64,000 nucleotides of DNA from CAYMND01 sp964465065 (GCA_964465065.1 CAYXHZ010000013.1:8266-72265); one strand, 5' to 3'. Shown: positions 50,118 to 60,051, counted from the first letter of the stretch. Notes: generated by a model from the sequence alone, not told the origin. Numbers and translations are program-made.

Positions 50118-53100
50118 TTAAAAAGGCCAAGCTGTAATCAAAGCGAGCAAAGCGCGAGAAAGCGCCGACAGACGGGAGTAATCCAATATATCCGGACGGT
50201 CGCCAGACCGATGGTAATGGGGATTCTGAAAAAACGGGCAACTGTGCAGCAGCAGAGCCGGATAACCCTGGGCCCAGTAATTGCGGTGATCCGACCAGTC
50301 TATTCCCTTCTGTTGCCCGGGCAAAGGCAGGGTCCGGGTTGACAATATGGTTTCTCCGGCCAGTACTGCGGCGGTTTTAAACAGCAGGGCCTTGTCCGTT
50401 TCACGGCCGATGACGGCCAGAAACGAGTCGGCGTCCGCATAGTAACCGACCATGTCAACCGAGATCATCAGCGCCACGTTTCGCTTTTCTTTCCGCAAAC
50501 GGTCCGCATGAATGTAACTGCCCATGACCTGGCTGGCGAAATATGGAGGCTCCTCCAGGCTGTAGGCCACCAGTTCCACTGCCCGGCCCGCTTGCGGCGC
50601 ACATTTCCGCAAACGGGCGGACAGATCCAGGAGCACGGCCAGTCCCGAGGCGTTGTCGTCGGCCCCCGGGCTGTCTCCGCAGACATCGTAATGGGCGCCG
50701 ATCACCAGACGCGGCGCGTTCACATCGCCCCACAACACCGACAGGTTCCAGGTGACGCCCTCGGGGTAGATCAATTTTTGTTTGCCGACCTTCCAGCCCA
50801 TTTCGTGCCATTGCTTTTCGATGATATCGGCGGCCCGTTGCAGCATGGCCGGGTTGCCCGCATTCCGGGCTTGCGGCAGACCGCTCAGCCCCTTCACCCA
50901 TTCCCTGATCCGCGTGCGGCTGAGATCGTTAGCGCGCAACAGCGGATCGGCTGCCTGCAGAACCTTGAGCCGCAAGGCCTCGGACAGACTCGTATCCCGA
51001 TCCAGAAAAGAGCGCACCATAGCCGCCGCCTGCTGGCTGCGCCGGTTGGCCAGACTGCCGTTCAGCCAGTCCATCGGCATGAAGATATCGCCGGTGCGCT
51101 GAATCTCCGGCAAGATGGCCAGAGTTTCGGGGATCAGCACCCGGGTCGCCTGGTTTCGCAGCGGATGATGGATCAGAGCCAGCGCCTTAACGACCCAGGG
51201 CTCCCGCTCCCGATTCTCCGCCCGGCTCAGAGTCTGCCGAAAAAAGTCCAGCCAGTGGTCCGGCTCTCTGGAAAACAATGGTTCGAGAAAGGCCAGTTGC
51301 CGCACCCGGTCGTTGGACTGCCAGTTCTTGGGCAATTCATGCAGCAGATCCTGCAGACCCGAAGGAGTATGGACAACCAGGTCCAGCAGTATATCGAATT
51401 GTTTCTGTTCGGACAGGCTAATTCCGGCGACACGGATTGCACCGCTCAGCAGCTGTTTCAGTTGATCGACAGCCTGCGGGCTGCATGCCAGGCGACGGAA
51501 TGCATCCAGAAACGCCGGGCGCCGTTCCGGGGACACAAGCAGCATCTGACGCCAAAGCCGCTGCTCGCAGTCCTGGGTCAGCTGTTTCCTCCGCTCGTCC
51601 GGCAGGCTCCAGAACAGGTCCGGCAAGTCCGCCAGCAGCCTTTCCAGCACCAGGGATTCGTTCTCGGTCTCTATCCAGCTCAAGGCCGTCAGCAGCAGGG
51701 TTTCGGCCCGGATATACCCCTCCAGCAGACCTTCGTTGAGGGCGAACCAGGCGGAGCCACGCCACAACGGAATCCGGGGCAGCATGGGCTCGGAAAGCAG
51801 TCGGGCATAGCTGTGCATATCCAGCAGTATCCGTCCGTAGCCGGTTCCGCCGCCGGCCGGGACGATGATGTCGGGATCCCGCAGTTCGGGCGGTAAAGCG
51901 ACAATCCGGCTTCCGTTTTCCAGCGACAGGTCGAACAGACGGGCCTGCTCCCCCTTCTGCACGAGCAGGTCCAGGTGCTGGCTCCAGCTTCTGCCCTGAC
52001 CGGAGCCGTCATGGTGGCGGACGAGAACCCCGTCAGGCATGCGGGTGACGGTGACAGTCGGCAGTCCGGCCTGATAGACCCAGTTGCGACTCCATGACTT
52101 CAATCCCGGGTCGACGGCGGCCAGCAGATCGATGAGGGAATCCCAGCCGGCATTGCCGTAGGCATGTTCTTTGAGGTAAACGCCCAGAGCCTGACGCAAG
52201 GGCTGGACTCCGACCCTTTTTTCGAGCTGATCCATGACGATCGGCGCCTTGTGGTAGATCAGATGGCCGTAAAGAGTGCCGGCCTCGGCCAGATTGTCGA
52301 GCCTTTGCGTGATCGGATGGCTGCCGGCGCTGCGGTCGACCGACAGTGCCTGAGCCGTATGGTTCATGATGAAGTTGAGGCGGTGATCGATGTCGGGAAA
52401 CAGTTCCTCTACCATCTTGTCGGCCATGAATCCGGCGAAAACCTCCTTCAGCCATACCTCGTCGAACCAGGGCATGGTCACCAGATCACCGAACCACATG
52501 TGCGCCGTCTCGTGGGCGATCAGGTTGGCCCGGGCCAAACGCTGGTCCAGGGTGGCGTTCTCGTCGAGCAGCAGCCGGGCGGCACGGTACAGGGTTGCGC
52601 CGCAGTGCTCCATACCGCCGTACTGAAACGATGGTACGATAACCAGGTCATACTTGTCGAACGGGTAGGCGATACCGCTGTAGCGCTCCATCCAGGCCAG
52701 GGCGGCGAACACCTGGTCGAAAATGGCCGGAATATTGCGGTCCAGGACAATCCGATCCTTTTCCTGGTGAAAAATCTGCACCACCCGGCCGTCCCGGCTT
52801 TCCTTTACCCGCTGCAGCTCACCGGCGACAAAGGCCATCAGGTAAGTCGGAATGGGCTGGCTGGGCGAAAAGCGGATCAGATGCCGCCCTGACGGCAGCT
52901 CCCGATCGCTCAGCTGCGGACCGTTGGCCAACGCCTGCCAGCCGGCCGGCACTTCCAGTTCGACGGCAAAGCGGCCCTTGAGGTCAGGCTGATCGAAACA
53001 AGGAAAAGCCGTCCGGGCACGGTCGGGAACGAACAGGCTGTAGATCAAGTCGTCGCGGCGGTTGAGCGACATATCGCCCAGGCGGAATTGACAATACAGG

Positions 53101-53462
53101 CGATTCCGCCCCTGAACCAGATATCGCGCCGCGATGACGATGTGCTCGTTGACAAAGCGCCAGGGCACCGGTTTTTGATTCAGGGCGAGCGTGGAGATGG
53201 CCTGCCCGCCCGGAGTGAAATCCAGGATCAGATCGCTGCCGGTGCTGCGCGCAGTAAAGTCCAGATCCAGCTCGGCCTGGATTTCACCATCACGGCCGGC
53301 GGGTATGACGGCTTTCAGATTGTAGACGGGTTGGGCGATCCAGTCGCGACGGTTTTGCGCCAGGCGACGCTCGACACCGGCAGCGGGCGGTTCGTCCGCC
53401 TGTCCGGCCATAAGACCTGTCAGCAACAGGGACAGACAGTACAGGCGACGAACCGCCAGCAT
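50118..53462 (-). CDS. exported M1 aminopeptidase fused to M28 aminopeptidase
   Basis: 1114 aa with signal peptide (~1-22). The M1 domain has the substrate motif YGGMEHCGA (~281-289, normally GxMEN), zinc motif HETAH (317-321) and the downstream Glu in WLKEVFAGF (~340). A helical ERAP-like middle (~540-840) follows. The C-terminal ~250 residues form a complete M28 domain: IGAHYDVCGD, GADDNASG, AYSLEEPP, MISVDMVGY, PHYHRSGD, which together hold the five zinc ligands. Two unrelated zinc aminopeptidase folds in one chain are unusual. The gene starts two bases after the Tricorn-type protease gene and is certainly co-transcribed; the pair should degrade oligopeptides outside the cytoplasm. Confidence 0.9.
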   Translation of the reverse strand: MLAVRRLYCLSLLLTGLMAGQADEPPAAGVERRLAQNRRDWIAQPVYNLKAVIPAGRDGEIQAELDLDFTARSTGSDLILDFTPGGQAISTLALNQKPVPWRFVNEHIVIAARYLVQGRNRLYCQFRLGDMSLNRRDDLIYSLFVPDRARTAFPCFDQPDLKGRFAVELEVPAGWQALANGPQLSDRELPSGRHLIRFSPSQPIPTYLMAFVAGELQRVKESRDGRVVQIFHQEKDRIVLDRNIPAIFDQVFAALAWMERYSGIAYPFDKYDLVIVPSFQYGGMEHCGATLYRAARLLLDENATLDQRLARANLIAHETAHMWFGDLVTMPWFDEVWLKEVFAGFMADKMVEELFPDIDHRLNFIMNHTAQALSVDRSAGSHPITQRLDNLAEAGTLYGHLIYHKAPIVMDQLEKRVGVQPLRQALGVYLKEHAYGNAGWDSLIDLLAAVDPGLKSWSRNWVYQAGLPTVTVTRMPDGVLVRHHDGSGQGRSWSQHLDLLVQKGEQARLFDLSLENGSRIVALPPELRDPDIIVPAGGGTGYGRILLDMHSYARLLSEPMLPRIPLWRGSAWFALNEGLLEGYIRAETLLLTALSWIETENESLVLERLLADLPDLFWSLPDERRKQLTQDCEQRLWRQMLLVSPERRPAFLDAFRRLACSPQAVDQLKQLLSGAIRVAGISLSEQKQFDILLDLVVHTPSGLQDLLHELPKNWQSNDRVRQLAFLEPLFSREPDHWLDFFRQTLSRAENREREPWVVKALALIHHPLRNQATRVLIPETLAILPEIQRTGDIFMPMDWLNGSLANRRSQQAAAMVRSFLDRDTSLSEALRLKVLQAADPLLRANDLSRTRIREWVKGLSGLPQARNAGNPAMLQRAADIIEKQWHEMGWKVGKQKLIYPEGVTWNLSVLWGDVNAPRLVIGAHYDVCGDSPGADDNASGLAVLLDLSARLRKCAPQAGRAVELVAYSLEEPPYFASQVMGSYIHADRLRKEKRNVALMISVDMVGYYADADSFLAVIGRETDKALLFKTAAVLAGETILSTRTLPLPGQQKGIDWSDHRNYWAQGYPALLLHSCPFFQNPHYHRSGDRPDILDYSRLSALSRALLALITAWPF

Positions 53463-53464
53463 GA

Positions 53465-56400
53465 TCAGCGCCGGGAGCCTTCCTGCAGCAGCGACTGAAT
53501 CGCGGCCTCGAGCTGCAGGTCACGCCCCTGCTCCGAGCTCTGGGGATCGTTGTTGATTTTTATATCCGGTTCGATCTGGTTGTTCTCCAGGTACTGGCCG
53601 TCGTTGGTGATATAGCCCACCATGGGCATACCGAAAGTGATGGTGCCGTTGTGCAGAGTCTCCCACCACACCGATGTGCCGGTGCCGGGGACCGGCATGC
53701 CTACCAGTTTACCGATCTTCATGAATCGGTAGGCGTAGGGGAACATGTGGGCGTCGGAGTAGTTGCCCTCGTTCTGGATGACGATCGATTTGCGGGTCCA
53801 GAGGCGAATGGGTTGCTCGGAGATTTTCTGTCCCCGCGGAGTATATTCGAGATACTTTTTACCATTCAGGAAATTGGCCAGATCGTCATGCAGATTGCCG
53901 CCGCCGTTGAAACGGGTGTCGATCACCAGTCCTTCCTTGTCGCTGAAGCGGCCCAGAGCCTCGGCGTACACCACCCGGAAACTGGCGTCGTCCATGCTGC
54001 GCACGTGGATATAGCCCAGGCGGCCGCCCGACAAACGCTCCGTTTCCTCCCGGCGCGACTTCACCCAACGATCGTAGAGCAGCTGGTTGAATTCAGCCCG
54101 GTTGATGGGTTTGACCACCTCGTCCCAGACCTGTCCTTTTTCGTCGCGCAGGCTGAGCAGGACCCGCTGGCCGGCCTGACGGTTGAGCGACATGAAATAG
54201 TCTTTACCGGCTTCGACAACCTGGCCGTTGATTTTTTCGATCACGATTCCGGGTCTGACCCTTGACTGAGCGCTGTCCAGCGGTCCCTTCTCGACGACCT
54301 CCAGCACCTTCAGGCCGTTACCCCGGTGATCCGGGTCCAGAAACAGACCCAGTTCGGCGGTGCTGTCGGGATTGCTGTGCTGGGGACGGTAGAAGGCTCC
54401 GGTATGGGAGGCATTCAGTTCACCCAGCATCTCGGAGAGCATCTCGGCCAGATCGTAGTCATGGCCGATATGTGGCAAGAATTTCTGGTATTCTTTCTTC
54501 ATGAGCGGCCAATCTACGCCATGCATGTCGGCCACGTAGAATTTCTTGTAGATCTGACGCCAGACATGCTCGAACAAGTAGGCCCTTTCCGCCGCTGCAT
54601 CCAGTACCAATCCGCCGCCATAGGAGACCGGCGTGATGGCGCCGTCGGCCACGGCTACCCGCTGAATCCCGCCCTGGGAAATCAGGTAGAGGTATTTGCC
54701 CTCCTTGCCCATTTCCATGCCCGGATACCGGCCGTCGAGCTTGGCCAGCAACTTGGTCTGGTTTTCGCGGAACTCGTGCATCCAGAGATCGTAGCCTTTT
54801 TCGAAACGGGCCAAATAGAAAAGTTTGTCGCCGTCCGGGGTCAGAACGGAATCGGCCAGATCGGATGAATGTGCGGTCAGGCGAATTTTACGGTCTTCCA
54901 GGTTGCGCAGCTCGAACTGCAGGGGCGACGTTTTCTTGTCGTCTTTTTTCCCTTTCTTGTCCTTCTCGGTCTCCGCCTTCTTCTCTTCGTCCTTCTTCTC
55001 CTTCTCTTTCAACAGCGCGTACTCTTCCTTGGAGAGTTTGAAACGATCCCAGCCATCCCGGGTCAGGAACAGTCCGTACACGTCGCCCTGGGCGCCCCAG
55101 CTGCCATGGGAACGCATGCCATGCCGGTCAGAGAGCCAGTAGATCATCTTGCCCCCCAGCCCCCACTTGGGCAGGGAGTCGGAATAGCCGCTGTTGGTCA
55201 GGTTGAGTACCGGCTGTTTACCCGAGGCGTCGACAAGTCCCACTTCATCCGACCAGCGTCCCCGGTCCATGAAACTGACGATGAGCCAGCGGCTGTCCGG
55301 CGACCATTGGAACCATTGGTCGCCGTCGGCGTAGGAATAGTTCCGGTCCGCGGTCAGGATGGTGCGCAGTTGCCGGCTGGCCAGGTTGAGAATTTTCAGG
55401 GCGGTCCGTTCCTCCAGGAAAGCCACTTCGGCGCCGTCCGGGCTGTACGCCGCCTGAAAGGACTCCTTGTCCGACTGCCACAGGGGCTCGACCTTGACCA
55501 GGGTGGAACTGTAAAAATAAGGCTCGTCGGCGCGCTCCAGGCTGGCCTCGTAGAGTTTCCAGCTCGAACCGATTTCAGCGGAAAAGAGCAGTTTACGCCC
55601 GTCGGGAGAGAAAGAGACGGAGCGTTCCTGCTCGGGACTGCGGGTGATCTGTTTGGTGGTGCCGTAGTCCACCGAAGTGACGAAAACTTCGCCGCGGGCG
55701 ACGAAGGCGATTTCTTTTTCGTTGGGCGAAACGGTCATCTCCGTAGCCGAGCCGGCGATGTCGATGACCGGGTCGGCATTTTCCTGCCGGTCGGAACGGA
55801 CGGTGATCTCGAGCCGGACGGGTTCTTTTTCGCCTGCCTGGAGGATGTAGACGGCCCCGTCCCAGCTGTAGCAGACATCGCCATTGTCGCTTAGCGAAAG
55901 GTAACGGACAGGATGAAGGCTGTGAAAGGTCAGCTGCTCGGCCTTGGCTCTCCCCTCCAGAGGCATCTTCCAGACATTGAAGCTGCCGCTCCGTTCACTG
56001 AGGTAATAGATGGTTTGGTCGTCGGCGGAAAAAATCGGTTGCCGGTCGTCCCAGCCCGCCTCGGTCAATTGCCGGTGAGAGCCGTTCTTTTTATCGAAAA
56101 TCCAGATGTCACGGGAAAACGCCGACTTGTCGTGCTTGCGGAAAGCATCCTCGTAGGCCTTCTCCAACTGGTAGACGATCAGATCCCCCGAGGCGCTCAT
56201 ATCGGCGTTGACGGCGGCGCAGGTCATCAGTTGCACCGGCCGGCCGCCGTTCTGATCCACGGCGTAGAGTTCGGGTAGTGCTCCGGTCGGAAAATAGGTA
56301 GACTTGACCGAGTCCTGGCACGCCGAATAGAACAGGATGCGCCCGTCCCTGGTAAAGGCAGTCGGGATATCGTCGGCCGAGTGATAGGTCAAGCGCCGGG

Positions 56401-56725
56401 CTTGACCGCCGGCGGCAGGTATGAGGAACAGGTCGAAATTTCCGTAGCGGTCGGATGCGAAGACGATGGAACGACCGTCGGGCGACCACACCGGACTGTA
56501 GTCATAGGCCTGGTGACGGGTCAGGGCACGGGCCTCTCCGCCCCGGCTGGAGACCACGAACAGGTCTCCCTGATAGCTGAACACAAGGTTCTGGCCATCC
56601 GGAGAAACAGCCGGATAACGCAACCAGAGCGCTTCACCGCTATCCTGGACAGCCGGAACAAGTCCCGAAAAGGATAAAAACAGAACCCCAAACCATGCTA
56701 TTGAGCCAAGCCGATGTATACGCAT
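53465..56725 (-). CDS. exported Tricorn-type S41 protease
   Basis: 1086 aa, close to archaeal Tricorn (1071 in Thermoplasma), but with a signal peptide (~1-26). PD40-type beta-propeller repeats fill the first ~600 residues (YPAVSPDGQNLVFSYQGDLF; YSPVWSPDGRSIVFASDRYG), then a Lys/Glu-rich spacer (~575-605), the C1 region, a PDZ domain and the S41 catalytic core. Catalytic signatures: HTGAFYRP (His, ~775), DTRFNGGGNLHDDL, and NYSDAHMFPY (Ser, ~985). Tricorn cuts peptides of about 6-12 residues that aminopeptidases finish, and an M1-M28 aminopeptidase follows here. AGGAGG lies eight bases before the ATG. Confidence 0.9.
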   Translation of the reverse strand: MRIHRLGSIAWFGVLFLSFSGLVPAVQDSGEALWLRYPAVSPDGQNLVFSYQGDLFVVSSRGGEARALTRHQAYDYSPVWSPDGRSIVFASDRYGNFDLFLIPAAGGQARRLTYHSADDIPTAFTRDGRILFYSACQDSVKSTYFPTGALPELYAVDQNGGRPVQLMTCAAVNADMSASGDLIVYQLEKAYEDAFRKHDKSAFSRDIWIFDKKNGSHRQLTEAGWDDRQPIFSADDQTIYYLSERSGSFNVWKMPLEGRAKAEQLTFHSLHPVRYLSLSDNGDVCYSWDGAVYILQAGEKEPVRLEITVRSDRQENADPVIDIAGSATEMTVSPNEKEIAFVARGEVFVTSVDYGTTKQITRSPEQERSVSFSPDGRKLLFSAEIGSSWKLYEASLERADEPYFYSSTLVKVEPLWQSDKESFQAAYSPDGAEVAFLEERTALKILNLASRQLRTILTADRNYSYADGDQWFQWSPDSRWLIVSFMDRGRWSDEVGLVDASGKQPVLNLTNSGYSDSLPKWGLGGKMIYWLSDRHGMRSHGSWGAQGDVYGLFLTRDGWDRFKLSKEEYALLKEKEKKDEEKKAETEKDKKGKKDDKKTSPLQFELRNLEDRKIRLTAHSSDLADSVLTPDGDKLFYLARFEKGYDLWMHEFRENQTKLLAKLDGRYPGMEMGKEGKYLYLISQGGIQRVAVADGAITPVSYGGGLVLDAAAERAYLFEHVWRQIYKKFYVADMHGVDWPLMKKEYQKFLPHIGHDYDLAEMLSEMLGELNASHTGAFYRPQHSNPDSTAELGLFLDPDHRGNGLKVLEVVEKGPLDSAQSRVRPGIVIEKINGQVVEAGKDYFMSLNRQAGQRVLLSLRDEKGQVWDEVVKPINRAEFNQLLYDRWVKSRREETERLSGGRLGYIHVRSMDDASFRVVYAEALGRFSDKEGLVIDTRFNGGGNLHDDLANFLNGKKYLEYTPRGQKISEQPIRLWTRKSIVIQNEGNYSDAHMFPYAYRFMKIGKLVGMPVPGTGTSVWWETLHNGTITFGMPMVGYITNDGQYLENNQIEPDIKINNDPQSSEQGRDLQLEAAIQSLLQEGSRR

Positions 56726-56821
56726 GAAATCATCCTCCTGATGTTTCTGGTATACGATTTTATGGCTGCTTTTGTTTACAGAGCCAGCGTAAATCCGGGA
56801 CCAAAACGCCGGAAACGATGG

Positions 56822-57289
56822 TCAGTCTTTCGCTTTACCGGTCATTTCGTCGACCAGCAGACACAGCACCTGAGTCTGGTCCAGCATGGGCATTGAATAT
56901 TCGGCGCTTCCTTCATGACCGTACTGCTCCATCAGGAGCTGCAAAGCCGCAATCTTTTCCCTGGCATCGGTCAGATACGAAATTTTCCCGCTTCCGATCA
57001 GGCTCTGGAATTTCATTCCCCAGGCACAGGCTGTCTTGCCCCTGACCAGTTCACGGCCTATATCGATTTCGAAACCGACCCGGTTGTCCTGCTGCAGCAA
57101 GTCGTGCTTTCTGCCCTGTCCGGCGCCGTGGAAAAAAATCGTCAGTTTTTCCTTCCACTCGTAACCGTAATTCAGCGGTACGATATACGGAGCCCGGCCC
57201 GTATTGATGGCCAGGCGGCAAACCTCGCCGTGCCGTAAAATGAAATCCAGGTCTTTGCGACTGGTCAACTCCCGGTCATGGCGTCTCAT
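56822..57289 (-). CDS. pyridoxamine 5'-phosphate oxidase-like FMN-binding protein
   Basis: 155 aa with the split-barrel PPOX-like fold of flavin/haem-binding proteins (NimA-type): ELTSRKDLDFILRHGEVCRLAI, PYIVPLNYGYEW, FFHGAGQGRKHDLLQQDNRVGFEI and WGMKFQSLIGSGKISYL. Members bind FMN or F420 and reduce small molecules or detoxify; the ligand here is not determinable from sequence alone. GAGGTG lies before the ATG. Upstream of the Tricorn operon on the same strand, separated by 96 bp. Confidence 0.82.
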   Translation of the reverse strand: MRRHDRELTSRKDLDFILRHGEVCRLAINTGRAPYIVPLNYGYEWKEKLTIFFHGAGQGRKHDLLQQDNRVGFEIDIGRELVRGKTACAWGMKFQSLIGSGKISYLTDAREKIAALQLLMEQYGHEGSAEYSMPMLDQTQVLCLLVDEMTGKAKD

Positions 57290-57350
57290 GAATCACCTCG
57301 TAAAATATCGTCATCGCTGTCGTTTCGGTTTGTATGCGCTGTTTTCCGAC

Positions 57351-58118
57351 TCACAACCATTTGGGGAAGATGATTGTCAAGCGGGCAAAAGAGTTATAAA
57401 ACTCCACTTGGGAACTGTCTTCCTGCCGGGACCAGTTCCCCGGTGTCACCACCGTCCTCGGACCTGGCCTGACGGCGTTTTCCTGGACAATTCGTTTCCA
57501 TGCGGGTTGATGCAAAATGCCATCCGCCGGAGCGCTCCAATACACGAGGGTATCGCTCTGACCGTGAAAGCCGAGCCATACTTCATCGTGATGGAAACGA
57601 ACCTCGCCGAGGTATTCGAAGCAACAGTCCAGTTCCCGCTTCTCCGGCAACTGGATCTCTTCCCAGTCCAGTCCGTTTTCGCTTCGGAACAACAGCGGGT
57701 ACGTACCTTCGATCATCCATTGCGACACCAGCCACAACCTGCATTCCGGATCCCGGACAAGGAACGACGGAGAACCGGCCAGTCTTTTCCCCCAATCCAG
57801 TTTGCCGTCGCTTGTCAGCACGACCGGCACGAAGCTGTTGGAAGAGTCGCATAGGTAATCGGGCAGACCGGCCAGGATCAGCAGCCGGTGAGAATCGATC
57901 TCGTAGTAGCGGTCGCTTGTCAAGTGCGCCCCTTTCCGTGTCCCGCAGCCTTGGACCCAATCAGTGGCGGCCAGTTCGCTCCGCAGCACGGCAATCAATT
58001 CGCTCTGCAGATGCGACACGCGGCGTACCCCATTAGCCGGATCGCTGCCGGCACATCCCGTCCAGACGCCCGATAGAGAACAAACAAACAGGATGGATAA
58101 GGAAACGAATAACTTCAT
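57351..58118 (-). CDS. lipoprotein of unknown function
   Basis: 255 aa. A lipobox signal peptide (CSLSGVWTGC, Cys ~22) predicts a membrane-anchored lipoprotein. The rest shows strand-rich segments (FVPVVLTSDGKLDWGKRL; LLFRSENGLDWEEIQLPEKR; ECRLWLVSQWMIEGTYPLLF) resembling sialidase/BNR-like Asp-box repeats (S-x-D-G-x-x-W), but I cannot name a family. The start ATG overlaps the stop of the VOC gene (ATGA), so it is translationally coupled to it. Confidence 0.6.
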   Translation of the reverse strand: MKLFVSLSILFVCSLSGVWTGCAGSDPANGVRRVSHLQSELIAVLRSELAATDWVQGCGTRKGAHLTSDRYYEIDSHRLLILAGLPDYLCDSSNSFVPVVLTSDGKLDWGKRLAGSPSFLVRDPECRLWLVSQWMIEGTYPLLFRSENGLDWEEIQLPEKRELDCCFEYLGEVRFHHDEVWLGFHGQSDTLVYWSAPADGILHQPAWKRIVQENAVRPGPRTVVTPGNWSRQEDSSQVEFYNSFARLTIIFPKWL

Positions 58119-58588
58119 TTTCCGCTGTATTCCCGGATCGCAGCTGCGACGGCCTCGCGGCTCAGGTAGGTCAGTTTCATCAGCTCCGGGATCCCCAGAC
58201 CTTCCCGGCTCAAGCGGTAGGCCTCATGCTCCAGACGCTCGCCGATTTCGACGATATGGCGATCGTAGTCGTAGAATCTCATCACCTGCTGGCGCCAGGG
58301 TTGTTCCCGTATCCCGTGGATGAATTCGACACCTTCAGCTTTCAATTTCGCTTCCATCCCCGGCAAATCGTCTTCTTCGAAATACAACTCGAAGGCATTG
58401 CCGCCCTGGACGATTTCCCGGCCGTCGATCAGCTGCCGGAAATGCCCGGCTCGATGCAGGGCGAAGCCGCCAGCAAAACCGACGTTCTCTCCGAAATCCG
58501 TCAGCACCTTCTGACCGAGAATCGTTTCGTACAGATGTCTGGAGCGCAGAACATCCTCCACTGCGATCAGTGCGCATACATATTTCAT
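58115..58588 (-). CDS. VOC-superfamily (glyoxalase/bleomycin-resistance-like) protein
   Basis: 157 aa with the paired beta-alpha-beta-beta-beta units of the VOC fold: CALIAVEDVLRSRHLYETILGQKVLTDFGENVGFAG, FELYFEEDDLPGMEAKLKAEGVEF, and VMRFYDYDRHIVEIGERLE (metal-binding Glu near the end). VOC members include glyoxalases, dioxygenases and resistance proteins; the exact reaction cannot be read from sequence. GAGG is about ten bases before the ATG. Overlaps the downstream lipoprotein gene by ATGA. Confidence 0.82.
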   Translation of the reverse strand: MKYVCALIAVEDVLRSRHLYETILGQKVLTDFGENVGFAGGFALHRAGHFRQLIDGREIVQGGNAFELYFEEDDLPGMEAKLKAEGVEFIHGIREQPWRQQVMRFYDYDRHIVEIGERLEHEAYRLSREGLGIPELMKLTYLSREAVAAAIREYSGK

Positions 58589-58631
58589 CCTGAATTTACC
58601 TCACATCTTCGGTCGTTTTTACAACAATCAC

Positions 58632-59486
58632 TTATTTCACGAACTCGTAGCGAATCTTTTCGATGTCGCCGCGCCAGTAGGGCTTGGGGCCGTCGGGCAG
58701 CATCCAGGCCACCTCACCGCTGAGCGGAACGCGCATGCCGTCGCACAACTCGTAGCGGCTCCACCGGCCCTGCCAAGGCGTGGCCTCGACCTTGCCGGCG
58801 ACCGTGCGGCCACGGGCATCGGCCTGTACCGATTCGATCAGACCGTTACCGTCGAAGCGGAAACACAGCGTCAACTCGATCGGGCCGTCCCGCAGCGTCG
58901 CCCGGGCAGAATTCTCGTCCAATCCCTGCCAGCATACACCCTGGCTGGGCAGCAGCGCCGTCGGGTACCAGGACGCTTCGGCAAAGAAACGCATCAGCTC
59001 GCCCCGGGCCACTTCCGTTTCGTCATGCAGGTTTACCATCGACAGCAGCCCGAACAGGGATGCGTGAAGAATTCCTTGGCCGGCGATGTAGGCGTCATGG
59101 ACGCGTACCGACAGCCCGGGCATCATGGCGATGCGGGCATCCCAGTCAAAGCCCGGTCTGCGGATGATCACCCGCTGGCTCGATCGGAACGGCCGCCAGC
59201 GTTCTCCGTCTTCACTCATGTTGAAGGTGCCGCTGTGCTCGACCCATACGCCCGAGACGATGGCTTGCCCGTCCCTAAGCACGGTACGGAAGTACCGCTG
59301 CACCGGAGCGGGCAGGCCGATCAATTCGTCGGGGCTGTACTTCTTTACCGCAATAGGCTGGCGGGCGGATTCCAGACGGGCCAGCATGTCCGTCGTGGCC
59401 GACTGCCAGCGCCAGGAGCCGTAAATGAGAAGAAGGGCGATGAGCCCCAAGACTCCCAGCAATATCCACGAAATGAGTTTCCACAT
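58632..59486 (-). CDS. DUF6544-like membrane-anchored protein
   Basis: 284 aa. One N-terminal membrane helix (~4-24, LISWILLGVLGLIALLLIYG), then a domain with the pattern I recall from DUF6544-type proteins: GLPAPVQRYFRTVLRDGQ, PGFDWDARIAMMPGLSVRVHDAY, ARGELMRFFAEASWYPTALLP and VPLSGEVAWMLPDGPKPYWRG (landmarks, each short of the full block). Function of the family is unknown. ATG 59486 is preferred over 59534 because the membrane helix follows directly; AGGAG lies eleven bases upstream. Confidence 0.65.
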   Translation of the reverse strand: MWKLISWILLGVLGLIALLLIYGSWRWQSATTDMLARLESARQPIAVKKYSPDELIGLPAPVQRYFRTVLRDGQAIVSGVWVEHSGTFNMSEDGERWRPFRSSQRVIIRRPGFDWDARIAMMPGLSVRVHDAYIAGQGILHASLFGLLSMVNLHDETEVARGELMRFFAEASWYPTALLPSQGVCWQGLDENSARATLRDGPIELTLCFRFDGNGLIESVQADARGRTVAGKVEATPWQGRWSRYELCDGMRVPLSGEVAWMLPDGPKPYWRGDIEKIRYEFVK

Positions 59487-59530
59487 TTTATTCCATTCTC
59501 CTGCATCTGTCCCCGCTTTACCGTCGACTG

Positions 59531-60043
59531 TCATTTTTTACGAATTTGCAGTACGGTCCGACTGTACTTTGCCCGGTGAATCTCGATCTCGTCCCCTTCT
59601 GCGACACGGTCAAACAGCATTTTGTCCACCGAATGACCGATTCCGTCGACGACAAGACTGTACCTTTGCAGGCGTTTCATTTCTTGGCCCCATAATTTGG
59701 GAAACAGGTCGCCCAGTATCGGGATATACAAGCTGCCGCTGCCCGGTTCGTAATCGGTCGCAGTCACTTTACACTGAATGCCTGCCGTCGTAATTTCTTT
59801 TTCGCCGTCACGGGCATCGCGGTTGTATTTCCGGTTCACAGTCAAAGCGATCGAAAAGCCGGCCACTACCAGAACCAGGTTGACGACGACCAGCAAAACA
59901 GCCGATTTTTCGGCCGCCATCAGCCCATACGCCAGGTTGCCCAGGGCCGCGAAGGCCAGAAATAGTCCCGAGAAAACATAGCCGGCACGTTTCTGGGCGG
60001 CAATGACTTTCCGGTCTGCATCCGTCAGTTTCATGGTCTGCAT
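59531..60043 (-). CDS. small membrane protein of unknown function
   Basis: 170 aa, two hydrophobic helices (~21-41 and ~46-64) followed by a soluble strand-rich region ending in VAEGDEIEIHRAKYSRTVLQIRKK. No family recognised. ATG 60043 lies nine bases after the previous gene's TAG; ATG 60034 is the alternative, and neither has a good ribosome site. Same-strand neighbour of the 93-aa membrane gene and probably co-transcribed with it. Confidence 0.5.
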   Translation of the reverse strand: MQTMKLTDADRKVIAAQKRAGYVFSGLFLAFAALGNLAYGLMAAEKSAVLLVVVNLVLVVAGFSIALTVNRKYNRDARDGEKEITTAGIQCKVTATDYEPGSGSLYIPILGDLFPKLWGQEMKRLQRYSLVVDGIGHSVDKMLFDRVAEGDEIEIHRAKYSRTVLQIRKK

Positions 60044-60051
60044 GCCGGCAG

